NCBI GenBank assembly: GCA_947494325.1
Contig: CANLUS010000001.1
Location: 372,001-436,000 of the forward strand
Reading direction: 5' to 3'
Length of the DNA: 64,000 bases
From: an uncultured Flavobacteriaceae bacterium
GTDB lineage: Bacteria > Bacteroidota > Bacteroidia > Flavobacteriales > Flavobacteriaceae
The notes under the pieces: model-generated
Database searches by the model: none
What the model saw: only the letters and a program-made list of their open reading frames with translations
What the model was told of the DNA's origin: nothing
Shown: positions 1-8,744 of the stretch, piece by piece
How positions within the stretch are numbered: the stretch's first letter is position 1
Layout: the number at the start of each line of letters is the position of its first letter
Position numbers and translations under genes: made by a program

Positions 1-1349
1 TTAAACAATATAATAACGTGATTGATGAAAAAGGTAAAGCAATTGATTATGCTCATTTTCAACGCGCTATGAGTTATGGTTTTATAGGAAAGAATAACGA
101 TAAAATTTTAGACCTTACTAAATTTTTAGGTGCCTATTCAAAGTCTAACTATCGAGATGATACCTATTTCGAATTGGGAAATTCATATGTTACGGCGAAT
201 AAAAATGATGAAGCGTTAGAAGCTTATGCAAAGCTATTGAAATATCACAAACGTAGTTCTTATGTTCCTAAGGCATTGTTGAAACAAGGACTTATCTATT
301 ATAATACCGAAAGAGATAATCAAGCTTTAGACAAGTATAAAAAAGTGGTAAAAGAGTATCCCGACACAGATGAAGGAAAACAAGCTGTTGCAAATGCAAG
401 ACAAATTTATGTTGATTTAGGTCGTGTTGACGAATATGCCGATTGGGTAAAAGATGTCGATTTTGTAGAAGTATCTAGTGATGATTTGGATAATGATATG
501 TATGAATCGGCCGAAAAACAGTATTTACAAAACAATCGTAAAAAAGCCATTTCAGCACTTAAAAAATATGTGGAACGATTCCCGAAAGGGGCTCATGCAT
601 TACAAGCTAATTTTTACTTGGCCGAATCATTATTCGCAGAAAAGCAGCTGTCATCGTCTGAGAAAAATTACATCTATGTTACCAATCAAGAGCGTAACGA
701 ATATACCGAACAAGCTCTCTCTAAATTAGCGCAGGTTTATTTAGAAACCGACCAATGGAAAAAAGCAATGCCTATTTTAGAGCGATTAGAAGAACAAGCA
801 GATTTTCCTCAAAATATCACCTTTGCTCAAAGTAATTTAATGAAAGGGCATTATGAATTAGAACACTATCAGGATGCCGTTTCTTACGCCGAAAAAGTAT
901 TGAAAAGACCAAAAATAGAAACGAGAGTAAAATCTGATGCCAAGGTAATTATCGCAAGATCAGCGATGAAAACAGGTGATGAAGTTAAAGGTCAAGAGGC
1001 TTATAAAGAAGTTGGTAAAATCGCCACAGGAGAGCTCAAAGCTGAGTCGTTATATTATGATGCCTATTTCAAGCACAACGAAGGTAATTATAAAGTATCA
1101 AATACTGTAGTTCAAAAATTGGTGTCGGATTATGCTGCGCATAAATATTTTAGTGCAAAAGGCTTGGTAATTATGGCCAAAAATTTCTATGGACTGAAAG
1201 ACGCATATCAAGCGACGTATATTTTAGAGAGTGTGATTAAAAACTTTAAAGATTATAAAGATGTCACTGATGCGGCTAAAGCAGAATTACAAAAAATAAA
1301 AACAGAAGAAGCGAAGACCAACGAGTCGGTAAACCCAGATGGGAATTAA
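1..1349 (+). CDS. TPR-repeat protein, 5' end missing
   Basis: The reading frame is open from the first bases (codons from position 3) without a stop, so the gene begins left of the window; a GTG at 18 is only the first start-like codon inside it. About 448 residues are visible. They form repeated helical hairpins with the TPR/Sel-like pattern (A, Y, L and P at regular spacing, for example around residues 45-75 and 80-120 of the visible part). TPR proteins scaffold protein complexes; in Bacteroidota, large ones of this kind are commonly encoded just upstream of an outer-membrane barrel gene, as here (44 bp gap). A periplasmic role is inferred; the signal peptide would lie outside the window. 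No catalytic motif is seen. Confidence 0.85.
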   Translation, partial: KQYNNVIDEKGKAIDYAHFQRAMSYGFIGKNNDKILDLTKFLGAYSKSNYRDDTYFELGNSYVTANKNDEALEAYAKLLKYHKRSSYVPKALLKQGLIYYNTERDNQALDKYKKVVKEYPDTDEGKQAVANARQIYVDLGRVDEYADWVKDVDFVEVSSDDLDNDMYESAEKQYLQNNRKKAISALKKYVERFPKGAHALQANFYLAESLFAEKQLSSSEKNYIYVTNQERNEYTEQALSKLAQVYLETDQWKKAMPILERLEEQADFPQNITFAQSNLMKGHYELEHYQDAVSYAEKVLKRPKIETRVKSDAKVIIARSAMKTGDEVKGQEAYKEVGKIATGELKAESLYYDAYFKHNEGNYKVSNTVVQKLVSDYAAHKYFSAKGLVIMAKNFYGLKDAYQATYILESVIKNFKDYKDVTDAAKAELQKIKTEEAKTNESVNPDGN

Positions 1350-1393
1350 AATCAACCAGCCAAGCTGAGTTTAACGATGATTTATAAACACAT

Positions 1394-3133
1394 ATGAAAA
1401 ATACTCTTTTACTATTCATATTACTAATAAGCACAACCATGCTTGTTGGTCAAAACAAAAAGAAAGACACTCTTGATACAGAGGTTATCAATGTTGTAAA
1501 ACCATATAGTCCAACGGTTTCTGATGCTTTTAAAATAAAAGTAGCTCCTGAGATCAACGACACCATTTTTGGCAAGAAAAAGCCTATCGAATATTCGATT
1601 TTTTCGATACCAGTGGCCTCTACATTTACACCAGCAAAAGGAAAAGCAAAAGTACTAAGAGTCGATCCAAGTGCTCCAATTTATGATAACTATATAACTG
1701 CTGGGTTCGGGAATTTTGGAACTCCGGCACTAGAAATTTTTGCACATAGCAATAGTAATAATTATAACGAGTTTGGTGGGTTTTTAAACTATCACTCTTC
1801 TAGAGGCGGGATTAAAGATGTACAGCTAGATGACAATTTTTTAGATACTCGCTTAGATCTTTTCTATAAGCAAGAAGAACGAGATTTCGATTGGCAACTA
1901 AATGGAGGCTTTCGATATCAAAAATACAATTGGTACGGTTTACCTGACGGATTAAATTTCATACAATCGGCATTGAATAGTATCGATGAAGCTCAAAATT
2001 ATACTGAAATATATGTTGGTGGAAAAATTAACTATAATGACTCCTTTTTTCAAGGTGCTACGACAGAACTTTATCGTTTCACCGATAATGAAGGTAGCAG
2101 TGAAATCCGATTACTTGCAAAACCTAAAATAGAATTTCCAATAGCATCAGAATACATTAATCTTGAAGCTAGAATAGAAGTGTTAAGAGGTGAATTTTTT
2201 ACAAATTATGATACTACTGACGATATTTCATATACCTATCTTAACTTAGGTGTCAACCCTAATTTTGAGGTATTACGTGATAATTTAACGATCAATTTGG
2301 GAGCTGACATTTTATTTAGTGCCGCTTCGGGAGTTAGTGAGAGTAAAGCTTATTTTTATCCTAAAATTACAGCATCTTTTATTTTAATCGATCAGATAGC
2401 CACGCTATATGCAGGTGTTTTAGGAGGGTTGCATCAAAATTCTTATCGAGATTTCGCCAATGAAAACCCATTTGTATCACCAACATTAAATGTGCTAAGA
2501 ACGGATCAACAATATAATGCTTATGGAGGTATTCGCGGTAAGTTAGCATCAAATGTTAGCTATAATTTAAAAGGGGGTTACACGAGTGAAAGGGATAAGC
2601 CTTTGTACAAGTTAAACCCGACTAAGACATTAGGTGACACCGATGTTGTAAAGGGCTATGAAGCAGGCAATTCATTCCAAATTATATATGACGATGTGAA
2701 AACATTGTACGCTTTCGCGGAGGTAAGTGTTGATTTTTCGAAGCAGTTAAAATTTGGTGGAAATGTCTCTTACAATAATTTCAGTACTACGAACGAAGTT
2801 GAACCTTGGGGATTACCAAATTTAAAAGCTAGCGCTTTTGCTAACTATAATAATAACAAATGGTTCGCCGGAGCAAATTTATTTTTTGTAGGACAGCGAA
2901 TGGATGAATTGGATTTTGCCATTCCTGGTGTACTAATTAATAGAGCTCCCGAATTAATCGATGTTGGTAATTATGTCGATTTAAATCTAAATGCCGGATA
3001 TAAATTTACAGATCGATTAACCGCTTTTGCGAAAGTTAACAACGCATTAGGTAGTAATTATCAAAAATATACAAACTTTACAGTGCAGGGCTTACAATTC
3101 TTTGCTGGACTCACATATAAATTTGATTTGTAA
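1394..3133 (+). CDS. TonB-dependent receptor-like outer-membrane beta-barrel protein
   Basis: 579 residues. A signal peptide (hydrophobic residues 4-18, cleavage near the GQN at 19-21) is followed by a short region with a TonB-box-like stretch (DTEVINVVKPYSPTV) and then a long alternating aromatic/polar pattern ending in F-D-L, typical of an outer-membrane barrel whose last strand ends in an aromatic residue. It is shorter than classical TonB-dependent receptors (700-1000 residues) and I see no clear complete plug domain, so it may be a plug-less or reduced member. It follows the TPR gene by 44 bp and is probably co-transcribed with it. Substrate unknown. Confidence 0.8.
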   Translation: MKNTLLLFILLISTTMLVGQNKKKDTLDTEVINVVKPYSPTVSDAFKIKVAPEINDTIFGKKKPIEYSIFSIPVASTFTPAKGKAKVLRVDPSAPIYDNYITAGFGNFGTPALEIFAHSNSNNYNEFGGFLNYHSSRGGIKDVQLDDNFLDTRLDLFYKQEERDFDWQLNGGFRYQKYNWYGLPDGLNFIQSALNSIDEAQNYTEIYVGGKINYNDSFFQGATTELYRFTDNEGSSEIRLLAKPKIEFPIASEYINLEARIEVLRGEFFTNYDTTDDISYTYLNLGVNPNFEVLRDNLTINLGADILFSAASGVSESKAYFYPKITASFILIDQIATLYAGVLGGLHQNSYRDFANENPFVSPTLNVLRTDQQYNAYGGIRGKLASNVSYNLKGGYTSERDKPLYKLNPTKTLGDTDVVKGYEAGNSFQIIYDDVKTLYAFAEVSVDFSKQLKFGGNVSYNNFSTTNEVEPWGLPNLKASAFANYNNNKWFAGANLFFVGQRMDELDFAIPGVLINRAPELIDVGNYVDLNLNAGYKFTDRLTAFAKVNNALGSNYQKYTNFTVQGLQFFAGLTYKFDL

Positions 3134-3172
3134 TACTAAAATCAATTTGCTTAATAAAACATTGTCATTTTG

Positions 3173-3220
3173 AGTGGCGTTATGTATTTTACCCTTTCCC
3201 TTTTTTAACATAACGCTACT
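3173..3220. repeat. Imperfect inverted repeat between convergent genes
   Basis: Arms at 3173-3185 and 3208-3220 (13 bases each, one mismatch) enclose a 22-base pyrimidine-rich loop. It lies between the converging barrel gene and rmlB and could act as a bidirectional transcription end, but there is no clean T-tract after either arm and the loop is long. Confidence 0.55.
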
Positions 3221-3228
3221 TGATTTGG

Positions 3229-4278
3229 CTAGCCATACATTTTTTCATAATAATCTTTATAAGCTCCAGAAGTTACATTATCCAGCCATTCTTGATTTTC
3301 TATATACCAGTCAATCGTTTTTGCCAAACCTTCTTCGAACGTAACTGAAGGCTCCCATCCTAATTCTTTATTTAGTTTGGAAGCATCAATAGCATAGCGT
3401 CTATCATGACCGGCACGATCCTTTACAAAACTGATTAATTTTGCCGATGTTCCTTGTTTCCTTCCTAGTTTTTCATCCATAAGTTTACATAACAAATGAA
3501 CTAAATCTAAATTTGTCCATTCATTAAATCCCCCAATATTATAAGTATCCCCCACTTTCCCTTTATGAAAAATAAGGTCAATTGCTCTAGCATGATCTTC
3601 GACGAAAAGCCAGTCACGCGTATATTGTCCATCACCATAAACAGGCAATGTTGCGCTGTTCTTAATATTATTAATGAATAAAGGAATTAATTTTTCAGGA
3701 AAATGATTCGCTCCATAATTATTTGAGCAATTGCTTATGATAAAAGGTAGATGGTATGTATTTCCGAAAGCTCTAACCATATGGTCCGATGCCGCTTTCG
3801 AAGCTGCATATGGAGATTGAGGGTCATATGCTGTACTTTCTGTAAATAAGCCTGTTTTTCCTAAAGAACCATATACTTCATCTGTCGAAACATGATAAAA
3901 CAATTTATTCTCGAAATTACCATTACATGTATTGCGAAAAGCATTTAATAAATTCGAAGTTCCAATAACATTTGTCTCGATAAAGGCATTAGGATCTTTA
4001 ATAGAACGATCCACGTGACTCTCGGCTGCTAAGTGAATTACACTATCAAATGAATGTTTCTTAAATAAGGAGTTTACAAAATTTACATCTTTAATGTTTC
4101 CTCTTACAAAGGTATAATTTGGTGCTTCGGCAACATCCTTAACATTTTCTAAATTTCCAGCATAGGTTAAGGCATCTAAATTAAAAATTTGATATTTAGG
4201 ATAATTTTTTACGAAAAGTCTAATTACATGTGATCCGATGAATCCTGCACCTCCTGTAATTAAAACATTTTTTGACAT
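3229..4278 (-). CDS. rfbB: dTDP-glucose 4,6-dehydratase
   Basis: 349 residues, the usual length. It converts dTDP-glucose to dTDP-4-keto-6-deoxyglucose, the second step of dTDP-L-rhamnose and related sugar synthesis, in the cytoplasm. Visible: N-terminal Rossmann motif GGAGFIGSH (residues 8-16), HLAAESHVDRS, and the YxxxK catalytic pair in YAASKAASDH, with STDEVYG before it. The partner genes rmlA, rmlC and rmlD are not in the window, so the gene is a stand-alone copy here. It has its own promoter-like box upstream and converges on the barrel gene. Confidence 0.95.
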   Translation of the reverse strand: MSKNVLITGGAGFIGSHVIRLFVKNYPKYQIFNLDALTYAGNLENVKDVAEAPNYTFVRGNIKDVNFVNSLFKKHSFDSVIHLAAESHVDRSIKDPNAFIETNVIGTSNLLNAFRNTCNGNFENKLFYHVSTDEVYGSLGKTGLFTESTAYDPQSPYAASKAASDHMVRAFGNTYHLPFIISNCSNNYGANHFPEKLIPLFINNIKNSATLPVYGDGQYTRDWLFVEDHARAIDLIFHKGKVGDTYNIGGFNEWTNLDLVHLLCKLMDEKLGRKQGTSAKLISFVKDRAGHDRRYAIDASKLNKELGWEPSVTFEEGLAKTIDWYIENQEWLDNVTSGAYKDYYEKMYG

Positions 4279-4309
4279 TCTCTCAATTTTAATAATCTCA
4301 CTATTATAA

Positions 4310-4317
4310 CAAAACTA
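4310..4317 (-). promoter_or_regulatory. Promoter -7 box for rfbB
   Basis: On the minus strand the sequence TAGTTTTG matches the Bacteroidota -7 consensus TAnnTTTG exactly, 32 bp before the rfbB start codon. No clear -33 TTTG partner is visible. Confidence 0.45.
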
Positions 4318-4362
4318 GAGAAATTTAGATGTAATCTAACATTATATTTAAAATATCTGTGT

Positions 4363-4398
4363 AAAAAATGCCGATGTATTTCCATCGGCATTTTTTTT
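4363..4398 (-). terminator. Rho-independent terminator of the thiamine-type receptor gene
   Basis: Stem arms 4369-4376 and 4383-4390 (TGCCGATG / CATCGGCA) with a 6-base loop, flanked by A and T tracts on both sides. It sits directly at the 3' end of the receptor gene on the minus strand; the flanking T run would serve either strand. Confidence 0.85.
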
Positions 4399-6529
4399 AA
4401 AATTTAAATGTGGCTCCCAGTAAAAAATTTATAGTTGCCTGAGGATAAAATCCAGAAAAATTTCCTGTTCTTGTTCCAGTGGGGCTCGTCGGATCTGGAA
4501 AATCAAACGAACCAAAATATCCATTTGACACATATTCTTGATCAAAAATATTATTGACCAGCGCTGTTAATACAATCGATTTAAATATTTTAGTTGGGTT
4601 TATCTCATAAATTATATTAATATCATTGACAAAATAACTCTCTAATTTAGAGCTTTCAGCATCGATATTACCCATATATTGCTCACCTACATATTTTGAT
4701 AATAAACTAAATTGGAGGTTTTTTGCAGGCTGATAGGTAAAAGCATTACCTCCAACAATATTAGGAGAAAATGAAATATTAGTATCCCCTAAATTTCGTA
4801 ATTCTCCGTCTAGTAAGGTTACAAAATCTTGATTCTTATTATCACTAATGGCTATGTTAGGCTGAATTGAGAATTTATTAGATAATTTAATAGCAGCATC
4901 AATTTCTAGACCTAAGCGATAACTTTTATCGCTATTCGCTCTCACTCTCGCTCCAACATCATCAATGGCACCTGTTAATACCAATTGATCTTTATAAGCC
5001 ATGTAATACAGATTCGTATTTAACTGAATTTTCTCGTTTTTCAAGCGCCATCCCAGCTCAAAATCGTCTAACTTTTCTGCTACAACACTTGTATTATCTT
5101 CGAAATCATCTCTATTCGGCTCTCGATTAGCTCTAGCATATGATACATAGAAATTATTGTTTGAATTTAAGGCATAGGTGAATCCTAATTTCGGATTAAA
5201 AAATCCAAAGCTTTTATTGATATCAATATCGGCTCGATCAGAGGTTAATCCTTCAGTTTCATAGTTAACGAAACGGCCTTGTACATCAATGTAAGCACTT
5301 AATTTCGAATTCAAATTAAAAATTGCTTTCGAAAACATACTAAAATCAGTCTTCTTAGCATCACTAAAATAATAACGATCTCTAATATTGGTTCCTTGAC
5401 TTAAATCACTTCCCCAAATCACTTCTCCAAAATGATCACCCGTATAATTACTATATGAAATTCCAGTAATCACATCAAGATCATCTTTTCTATAATTCAC
5501 ATTAAAATTTGCAACATAAAAATCATTATCGAGCCATCTCCTAACAATTACATCACTACCATCTACGATCAAATTATTGAAATCTTCCGCAGCTTCACCT
5601 TCCTTAAATTGTTCAAAATACCCCTCTCCTTTAGTGAAATTTAAGCCAACATTTGTTGACCAAAAGTCTCCAAAGCGTTGATTCCAATGTAACTGATAAT
5701 GATTTTGATTATAATTATCCGTTTCATTGTCATAAGTATATGGGTTCTGACGTCGATTCTCCGATAATTGATCTGCCGTTAATCCGAACCATGATTGGTA
5801 CGTTTGTTCTGAACCTCCAAAAGTCAAAGCTTTAATCAACGTATTATCATCGATGTACGAAGCCTGTAAAAAATAAGATTTCAAGTCGGTAAAGGCGCGA
5901 TCGACATACCCATCAGAATAGATATTTGAAAATCGACCGATAACCTCAATATGATCATTGATTAATCCAGTACTTAACTTTACAGTATGCTTTCTGGTTC
6001 CAAATGAACCAAAAGAGTTAGATATTTCTGCAAATGCTTTATCTGAAATAGCATCTGTCAATAAATTCAAACTTGCTCCGAAGGCGCCAGAACCATTTGT
6101 AGAAGTACCAACACCTCGTTGTAATTGTAAACTTTGTGTTGACGAGGCAAAATCTCCTAAATTGACCCAAAATGTACCCTGACTCTCGGCATCATTATAC
6201 GGTATTCCGTTCACGGTCACGTTGATTCTAGTAGCGTCCGAACCACGCACACGCAAATAAGTGTAACCAACGCCGGCACCTGCATCAGAAGTACTAACTA
6301 CAGATGGTAAAAAGTTCAATAACATCGGAATGTCCTGTCCTAAATTACGCTTGGCTAGCTGTTTTTTTGTGAGATTGGAATGGGTAACTGGCGCATTAGT
6401 CTTTACCCGAACAGCCTTTACAACGGCTTCTTCTAATTGTTCAACTTTTGTTGAGTCTTGTTTTTTTTCTTGTCCATTTATGGTGACCGATAGGACCATT
6501 AATGTCAAGAATAAAGATAGTTTTTTCAT
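4397..6529 (-). CDS. TonB-dependent outer-membrane receptor under TPP riboswitch control (probable thiamine uptake)
   Basis: 710 residues. Signal peptide at about 1-19 (MKKLSLFLTLMVLSVTINGQ), a TonB-box/linker region around 30-45, a plug domain at about 50-160 with the receptor hallmarks LRVRGSDATRINVTVNGIP and NLGDFASS, then a 22-strand-type barrel to a C-terminal phenylalanine. Such receptors import scarce nutrients across the outer membrane using TonB energy. The substrate is inferred from control: a thiamine pyrophosphate aptamer sits in the 5' leader, and a thiamine-binding protein and PnuC-type transporter are encoded next door. TPP-regulated receptors in Bacteroidota have been proposed as thiamine transporters, so thiamine or a precursor is the likely cargo. 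Direct evidence for the substrate is not in the protein sequence. Confidence 0.9.
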   Translation of the reverse strand: MKKLSLFLTLMVLSVTINGQEKKQDSTKVEQLEEAVVKAVRVKTNAPVTHSNLTKKQLAKRNLGQDIPMLLNFLPSVVSTSDAGAGVGYTYLRVRGSDATRINVTVNGIPYNDAESQGTFWVNLGDFASSTQSLQLQRGVGTSTNGSGAFGASLNLLTDAISDKAFAEISNSFGSFGTRKHTVKLSTGLINDHIEVIGRFSNIYSDGYVDRAFTDLKSYFLQASYIDDNTLIKALTFGGSEQTYQSWFGLTADQLSENRRQNPYTYDNETDNYNQNHYQLHWNQRFGDFWSTNVGLNFTKGEGYFEQFKEGEAAEDFNNLIVDGSDVIVRRWLDNDFYVANFNVNYRKDDLDVITGISYSNYTGDHFGEVIWGSDLSQGTNIRDRYYFSDAKKTDFSMFSKAIFNLNSKLSAYIDVQGRFVNYETEGLTSDRADIDINKSFGFFNPKLGFTYALNSNNNFYVSYARANREPNRDDFEDNTSVVAEKLDDFELGWRLKNEKIQLNTNLYYMAYKDQLVLTGAIDDVGARVRANSDKSYRLGLEIDAAIKLSNKFSIQPNIAISDNKNQDFVTLLDGELRNLGDTNISFSPNIVGGNAFTYQPAKNLQFSLLSKYVGEQYMGNIDAESSKLESYFVNDINIIYEINPTKIFKSIVLTALVNNIFDQEYVSNGYFGSFDFPDPTSPTGTRTGNFSGFYPQATINFLLGATFKF

Positions 6530-6631
6530 TACGATTATATGTTTATAACCGAATAAAAAGAGGTAATTATTCTTAATTAATAATTAATTTTTAGATGCAA
6601 TTCTAAAATACATTCAGAAAAACATCAGATT

Positions 6632-6710
6632 TTGAAATTTCCTTGGCGGCATTATCCGCCCAGGTTCAATGGGTATGATCTCAGCCGATATTTGGCACCC
6701 CTTTTGAGAA
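6632..6710 (-). promoter_or_regulatory. TPP (thiamine pyrophosphate) riboswitch, THI element
   Basis: Read on the minus strand, the leader holds the conserved aptamer landmarks in order: GGGGTGCC, GGCTGAGA, ATACCC, TTGAACCTG, GATAATGCC and a closing AAGGA (core 6641-6702). These are the signature bases of the TPP riboswitch, including the CUGAGA pyrimidine-binding bulge. It lies about 110 nt upstream of the receptor start. I could not identify the expression platform: no strong terminator hairpin with a T-tract is visible between aptamer and start codon, so translational control is possible. High intracellular TPP should repress the receptor. Confidence 0.95.
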
Positions 6711-6715
6711 CGGTG

Positions 6716-6723
6716 CAAAGATA
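6716..6723 (-). promoter_or_regulatory. Promoter -7 box for the riboswitch-receptor transcript
   Basis: TATCTTTG on the minus strand is an exact TAnnTTTG match, ending a few bases before the riboswitch. The transcript would start close to 6710, so the aptamer is at the very 5' end of the RNA, as expected. Confidence 0.6.
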
Positions 6724-6763
6724 GGTGACATTTTCGAAATGGGATTCAGTTCTAGCGATTTTT

Positions 6764-7168
6764 TTAATCTATGTTCGGTTTTTTTCTAGCTCCTTTTTTT
6801 TCTGAATGCTTCTTTTTAGAAGTCAGTCTCTTTTGTATGGAACCTTTAGATGGTTTAGTCTTTTTCCTTTTTTTAGGAATGATTAGGGCTTTTTTAATGA
6901 TTTCCACAAACCTATCAATTACAATTTCTTTATTTCGATGTTGACTTCTACTCTCATCACATTGTAATATCAGCACATTATCTTTTGTTAATTTAGAAGC
7001 TATATTTTTAAGTAGTCTAGTCTTTTCTTCATCTGATAATTCTTTTGAGTTTACCATATCAAAAGTGAGTTCAACTTTTGACGACACTTTATTCACATGT
7101 TGCCCACCGGCACCAGAACTTCTGATGGCTTTAAACGATAATTCCTTAATAAGGTTTTCTTTATTCAC
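6764..7168 (-). CDS. arfB: Alternative ribosome-rescue factor ArfB (peptidyl-tRNA hydrolase)
   Basis: 134 residues from a GTG start at 7168 placed just after the stop of the upstream kinase gene; the frame is open further upstream (to 7225) but the extra 19 residues do not look like family sequence, whereas the GTG gives the usual ArfB length. The GGQ motif in SSGAGGQHVNKVSSKVEL is that of class I release factors, and the C-terminal tail is strongly basic (KKRKKTKPSKGS, KKKHSEKKGARKK), as needed for entry into the mRNA channel of a stalled ribosome. It hydrolyses peptidyl-tRNA on ribosomes stuck without a stop codon. It is the last gene of the minus-strand run that begins at 10587. Confidence 0.9.
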   Translation of the reverse strand: MNKENLIKELSFKAIRSSGAGGQHVNKVSSKVELTFDMVNSKELSDEEKTRLLKNIASKLTKDNVLILQCDESRSQHRNKEIVIDRFVEIIKKALIIPKKRKKTKPSKGSIQKRLTSKKKHSEKKGARKKPNID

Positions 7169-7169
7169 A

Positions 7170-7826
7170 TTACAGATTATAATCGTTGTTAGTGTCGATA
7201 TTTTGATGTAAAAAATGCATATCAATATCCGCTAAGGAATCAGAAAAACTATCTAAATCATTGCGTTCATTGAGAAGTTTATCTATCGCATTCGTGGCTT
7301 CATTTAATCGCTGTTGTTTATTCCCTTTTAAGAGAATATAAGGTCGTTTGTATTTTTTTAGCGCATTTTCAAAAGCTTTAAACATTTCTAGACGTTGCTC
7401 TGGTCTATCACGTAGATCATCCGCTTCCCATGGAGTATCTATATAAGTCAATAAATAGAGATCATATTGATTTTCAAGTGCAGCTTTATTTAAATGCTTG
7501 TCAACATGACCCCCGTAGTATTCTTCAGAGTACACCTTCGTTTCTAACAAATCAGTATCACAAATAAGTAATTTATCCGCTTTTTTAGCCAATTTATTTT
7601 CTAGTTTCATTTGTCCGATTGCAATCGGAATCAAATCAGAATTTTCACAAGTCTTACGTTCATTATTCCATTTGTCTTGTAAATATTCTCGTGCGTATTC
7701 CGGTGCCCAAACGGTATTATAATGACGTGCTAACTGATTAGAAAGTGTTGTTTTACCTGTAGATTCAGGTCCAAATAACACAACTTTTATAATGTTTGCA
7801 GATTCTTGTTTAAGCTTTTTCTCCAT
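7170..7826 (-). CDS. NadR-like P-loop kinase (AAA family ATP-binding protein)
   Basis: 218 residues. The Walker A motif GPESTGKTTL (residues 19-28) and the following RHYNTVWAPEYAREYL block are those of the ribosylnicotinamide-kinase domain of NadR; CDTDLLETKVYSEEYYGG and the RDRPEQR lid arginines follow. The N-terminal helix-turn-helix and NMN adenylyltransferase domains of full NadR are absent, so this is a stand-alone kinase domain. It overlaps the PnuC gene by 40 bp. In NadR systems this domain phosphorylates nicotinamide riboside after PnuC uptake and traps it; here the thiamine context leaves open that it phosphorylates thiamine instead. A paralog lies at 60624-61274. Confidence 0.85.
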   Translation of the reverse strand: MEKKLKQESANIIKVVLFGPESTGKTTLSNQLARHYNTVWAPEYAREYLQDKWNNERKTCENSDLIPIAIGQMKLENKLAKKADKLLICDTDLLETKVYSEEYYGGHVDKHLNKAALENQYDLYLLTYIDTPWEADDLRDRPEQRLEMFKAFENALKKYKRPYILLKGNKQQRLNEATNAIDKLLNERNDLDSFSDSLADIDMHFLHQNIDTNNDYNL

Positions 7827-8497
7827 TGTTTATATCCTAAATATGCAATCACTAATAATACAATAAATTGTATTCCAGTGAATCCCAATCCCTTTACAAA
7901 ATATAGCGGTATTGCAACTATATTACCAGCGATCCATAGTATCCAATGTTCTATTTTTTTTAGAGCCATTAACCACATTGCGGCAAAAAATATTCCAGTT
8001 GTAAAGGTATCAAGAAATGGTGTTATTTTTTTGAAGTTTTCTAAACTCCCTGATGTTATGTTAGTAATAGTGTAACTAATACTCTCTAAAAATCCCAACT
8101 CACTTGGCATAACATTATAATATCGATAGACCACGATCACAAAAATTGAGGTGAACATAAAGATTCCAAATGCCTTTAATTTATCTATACTATTCGTTCT
8201 AGAAATTGGAATGTGATTCTTCTTATCGTCAATGACCTTACTCCACATATACCATCCAAAAATACTCATCAGGGTGTAGTATATATTGATAATAAAATCC
8301 CCATATAACACAAATTTATAACAGATATAGATGTAGATAACAGTACTAATAATTCCTAAAGGATATACCAAAATGTTTTCTTTTTTCCCAAACCAAACAC
8401 CAACAACGCCAAAAAGCATTGCGGTAAATTCAAGGATGACATCTAAAATTTCAGCTTCCTTGTACGGCGCTATAAAAAAATCAAAAATCTGGCTCAT
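7787..8497 (-). CDS. PnuC-family vitamin transporter (thiamine PnuT or nicotinamide riboside PnuC)
   Basis: 236 residues with about seven hydrophobic segments. Family features are WFGKKENILVYPLGI near residue 36, FGWYMWSK near 80 and HWILWIAGNIVAIPLY in the C-terminal half. PnuC proteins are facilitators whose substrate is trapped by cytoplasmic phosphorylation: nicotinamide riboside (PnuC), thiamine (PnuT) or riboflavin (PnuX). It overlaps both neighbours, the thiamine-binding protein (17 bp) and the NadR-like kinase (40 bp), implying coupled translation. The thiamine-binding neighbour and nearby TPP riboswitch favour thiamine; the kinase type favours nicotinamide riboside. I cannot settle this from sequence alone. 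Confidence 0.85.
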   Translation of the reverse strand: MSQIFDFFIAPYKEAEILDVILEFTAMLFGVVGVWFGKKENILVYPLGIISTVIYIYICYKFVLYGDFIINIYYTLMSIFGWYMWSKVIDDKKNHIPISRTNSIDKLKAFGIFMFTSIFVIVVYRYYNVMPSELGFLESISYTITNITSGSLENFKKITPFLDTFTTGIFFAAMWLMALKKIEHWILWIAGNIVAIPLYFVKGLGFTGIQFIVLLVIAYLGYKQWRKSLNKNLQTL

Positions 8498-8741
8498 AGT
8501 CGCTTCTATCCGTTTTTACAATTTTTAGGAGTACAAGTCCATTTTCGATAAGATTTAAGGCATCTTTTATTTCAGAAATTAGCAATCTCATAACGGTATC
8601 ATAATCGCCATAAACTTGAGTACTTAAAGGGTTTTCTAGAACAGTTAAGCCTGACGCTCTCAATTGTTTTATAAAATTTATAATGGGTTCTTCGAAGTCA
8701 TTTTGAAGAGGCGTTAATGTTAATTCTACGGATATTTTCAT
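8481..8741 (-). CDS. Thiamine-binding protein of the DUF77/MTH1187 family
   Basis: 86 residues, the normal size of this small ferredoxin-like family. The motif pattern MKISVELTLTPL, FIKQLRASGL, and NPLSTQVYGDYDTVM matches the Thiamine_BP family (YqgV, MTH1187, and the repeats of YkoF), which bind thiamine or its pyrimidine part in the cytoplasm. It starts 3 bp after the GGGP synthase gene and overlaps the PnuC gene, so it is part of a translationally coupled cluster and supports a thiamine function for that transporter. Confidence 0.85.
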   Translation of the reverse strand: MKISVELTLTPLQNDFEEPIINFIKQLRASGLTVLENPLSTQVYGDYDTVMRLLISEIKDALNLIENGLVLLKIVKTDRSDYEPDF

Positions 8742-8744
8742 TAC

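Noticed and set aside
3173-3220. Insertion-sequence terminal repeats
   Set aside because: The enclosed segment is only 22 bases and has no coding sequence or target duplication; a hairpin between convergent genes is simpler.
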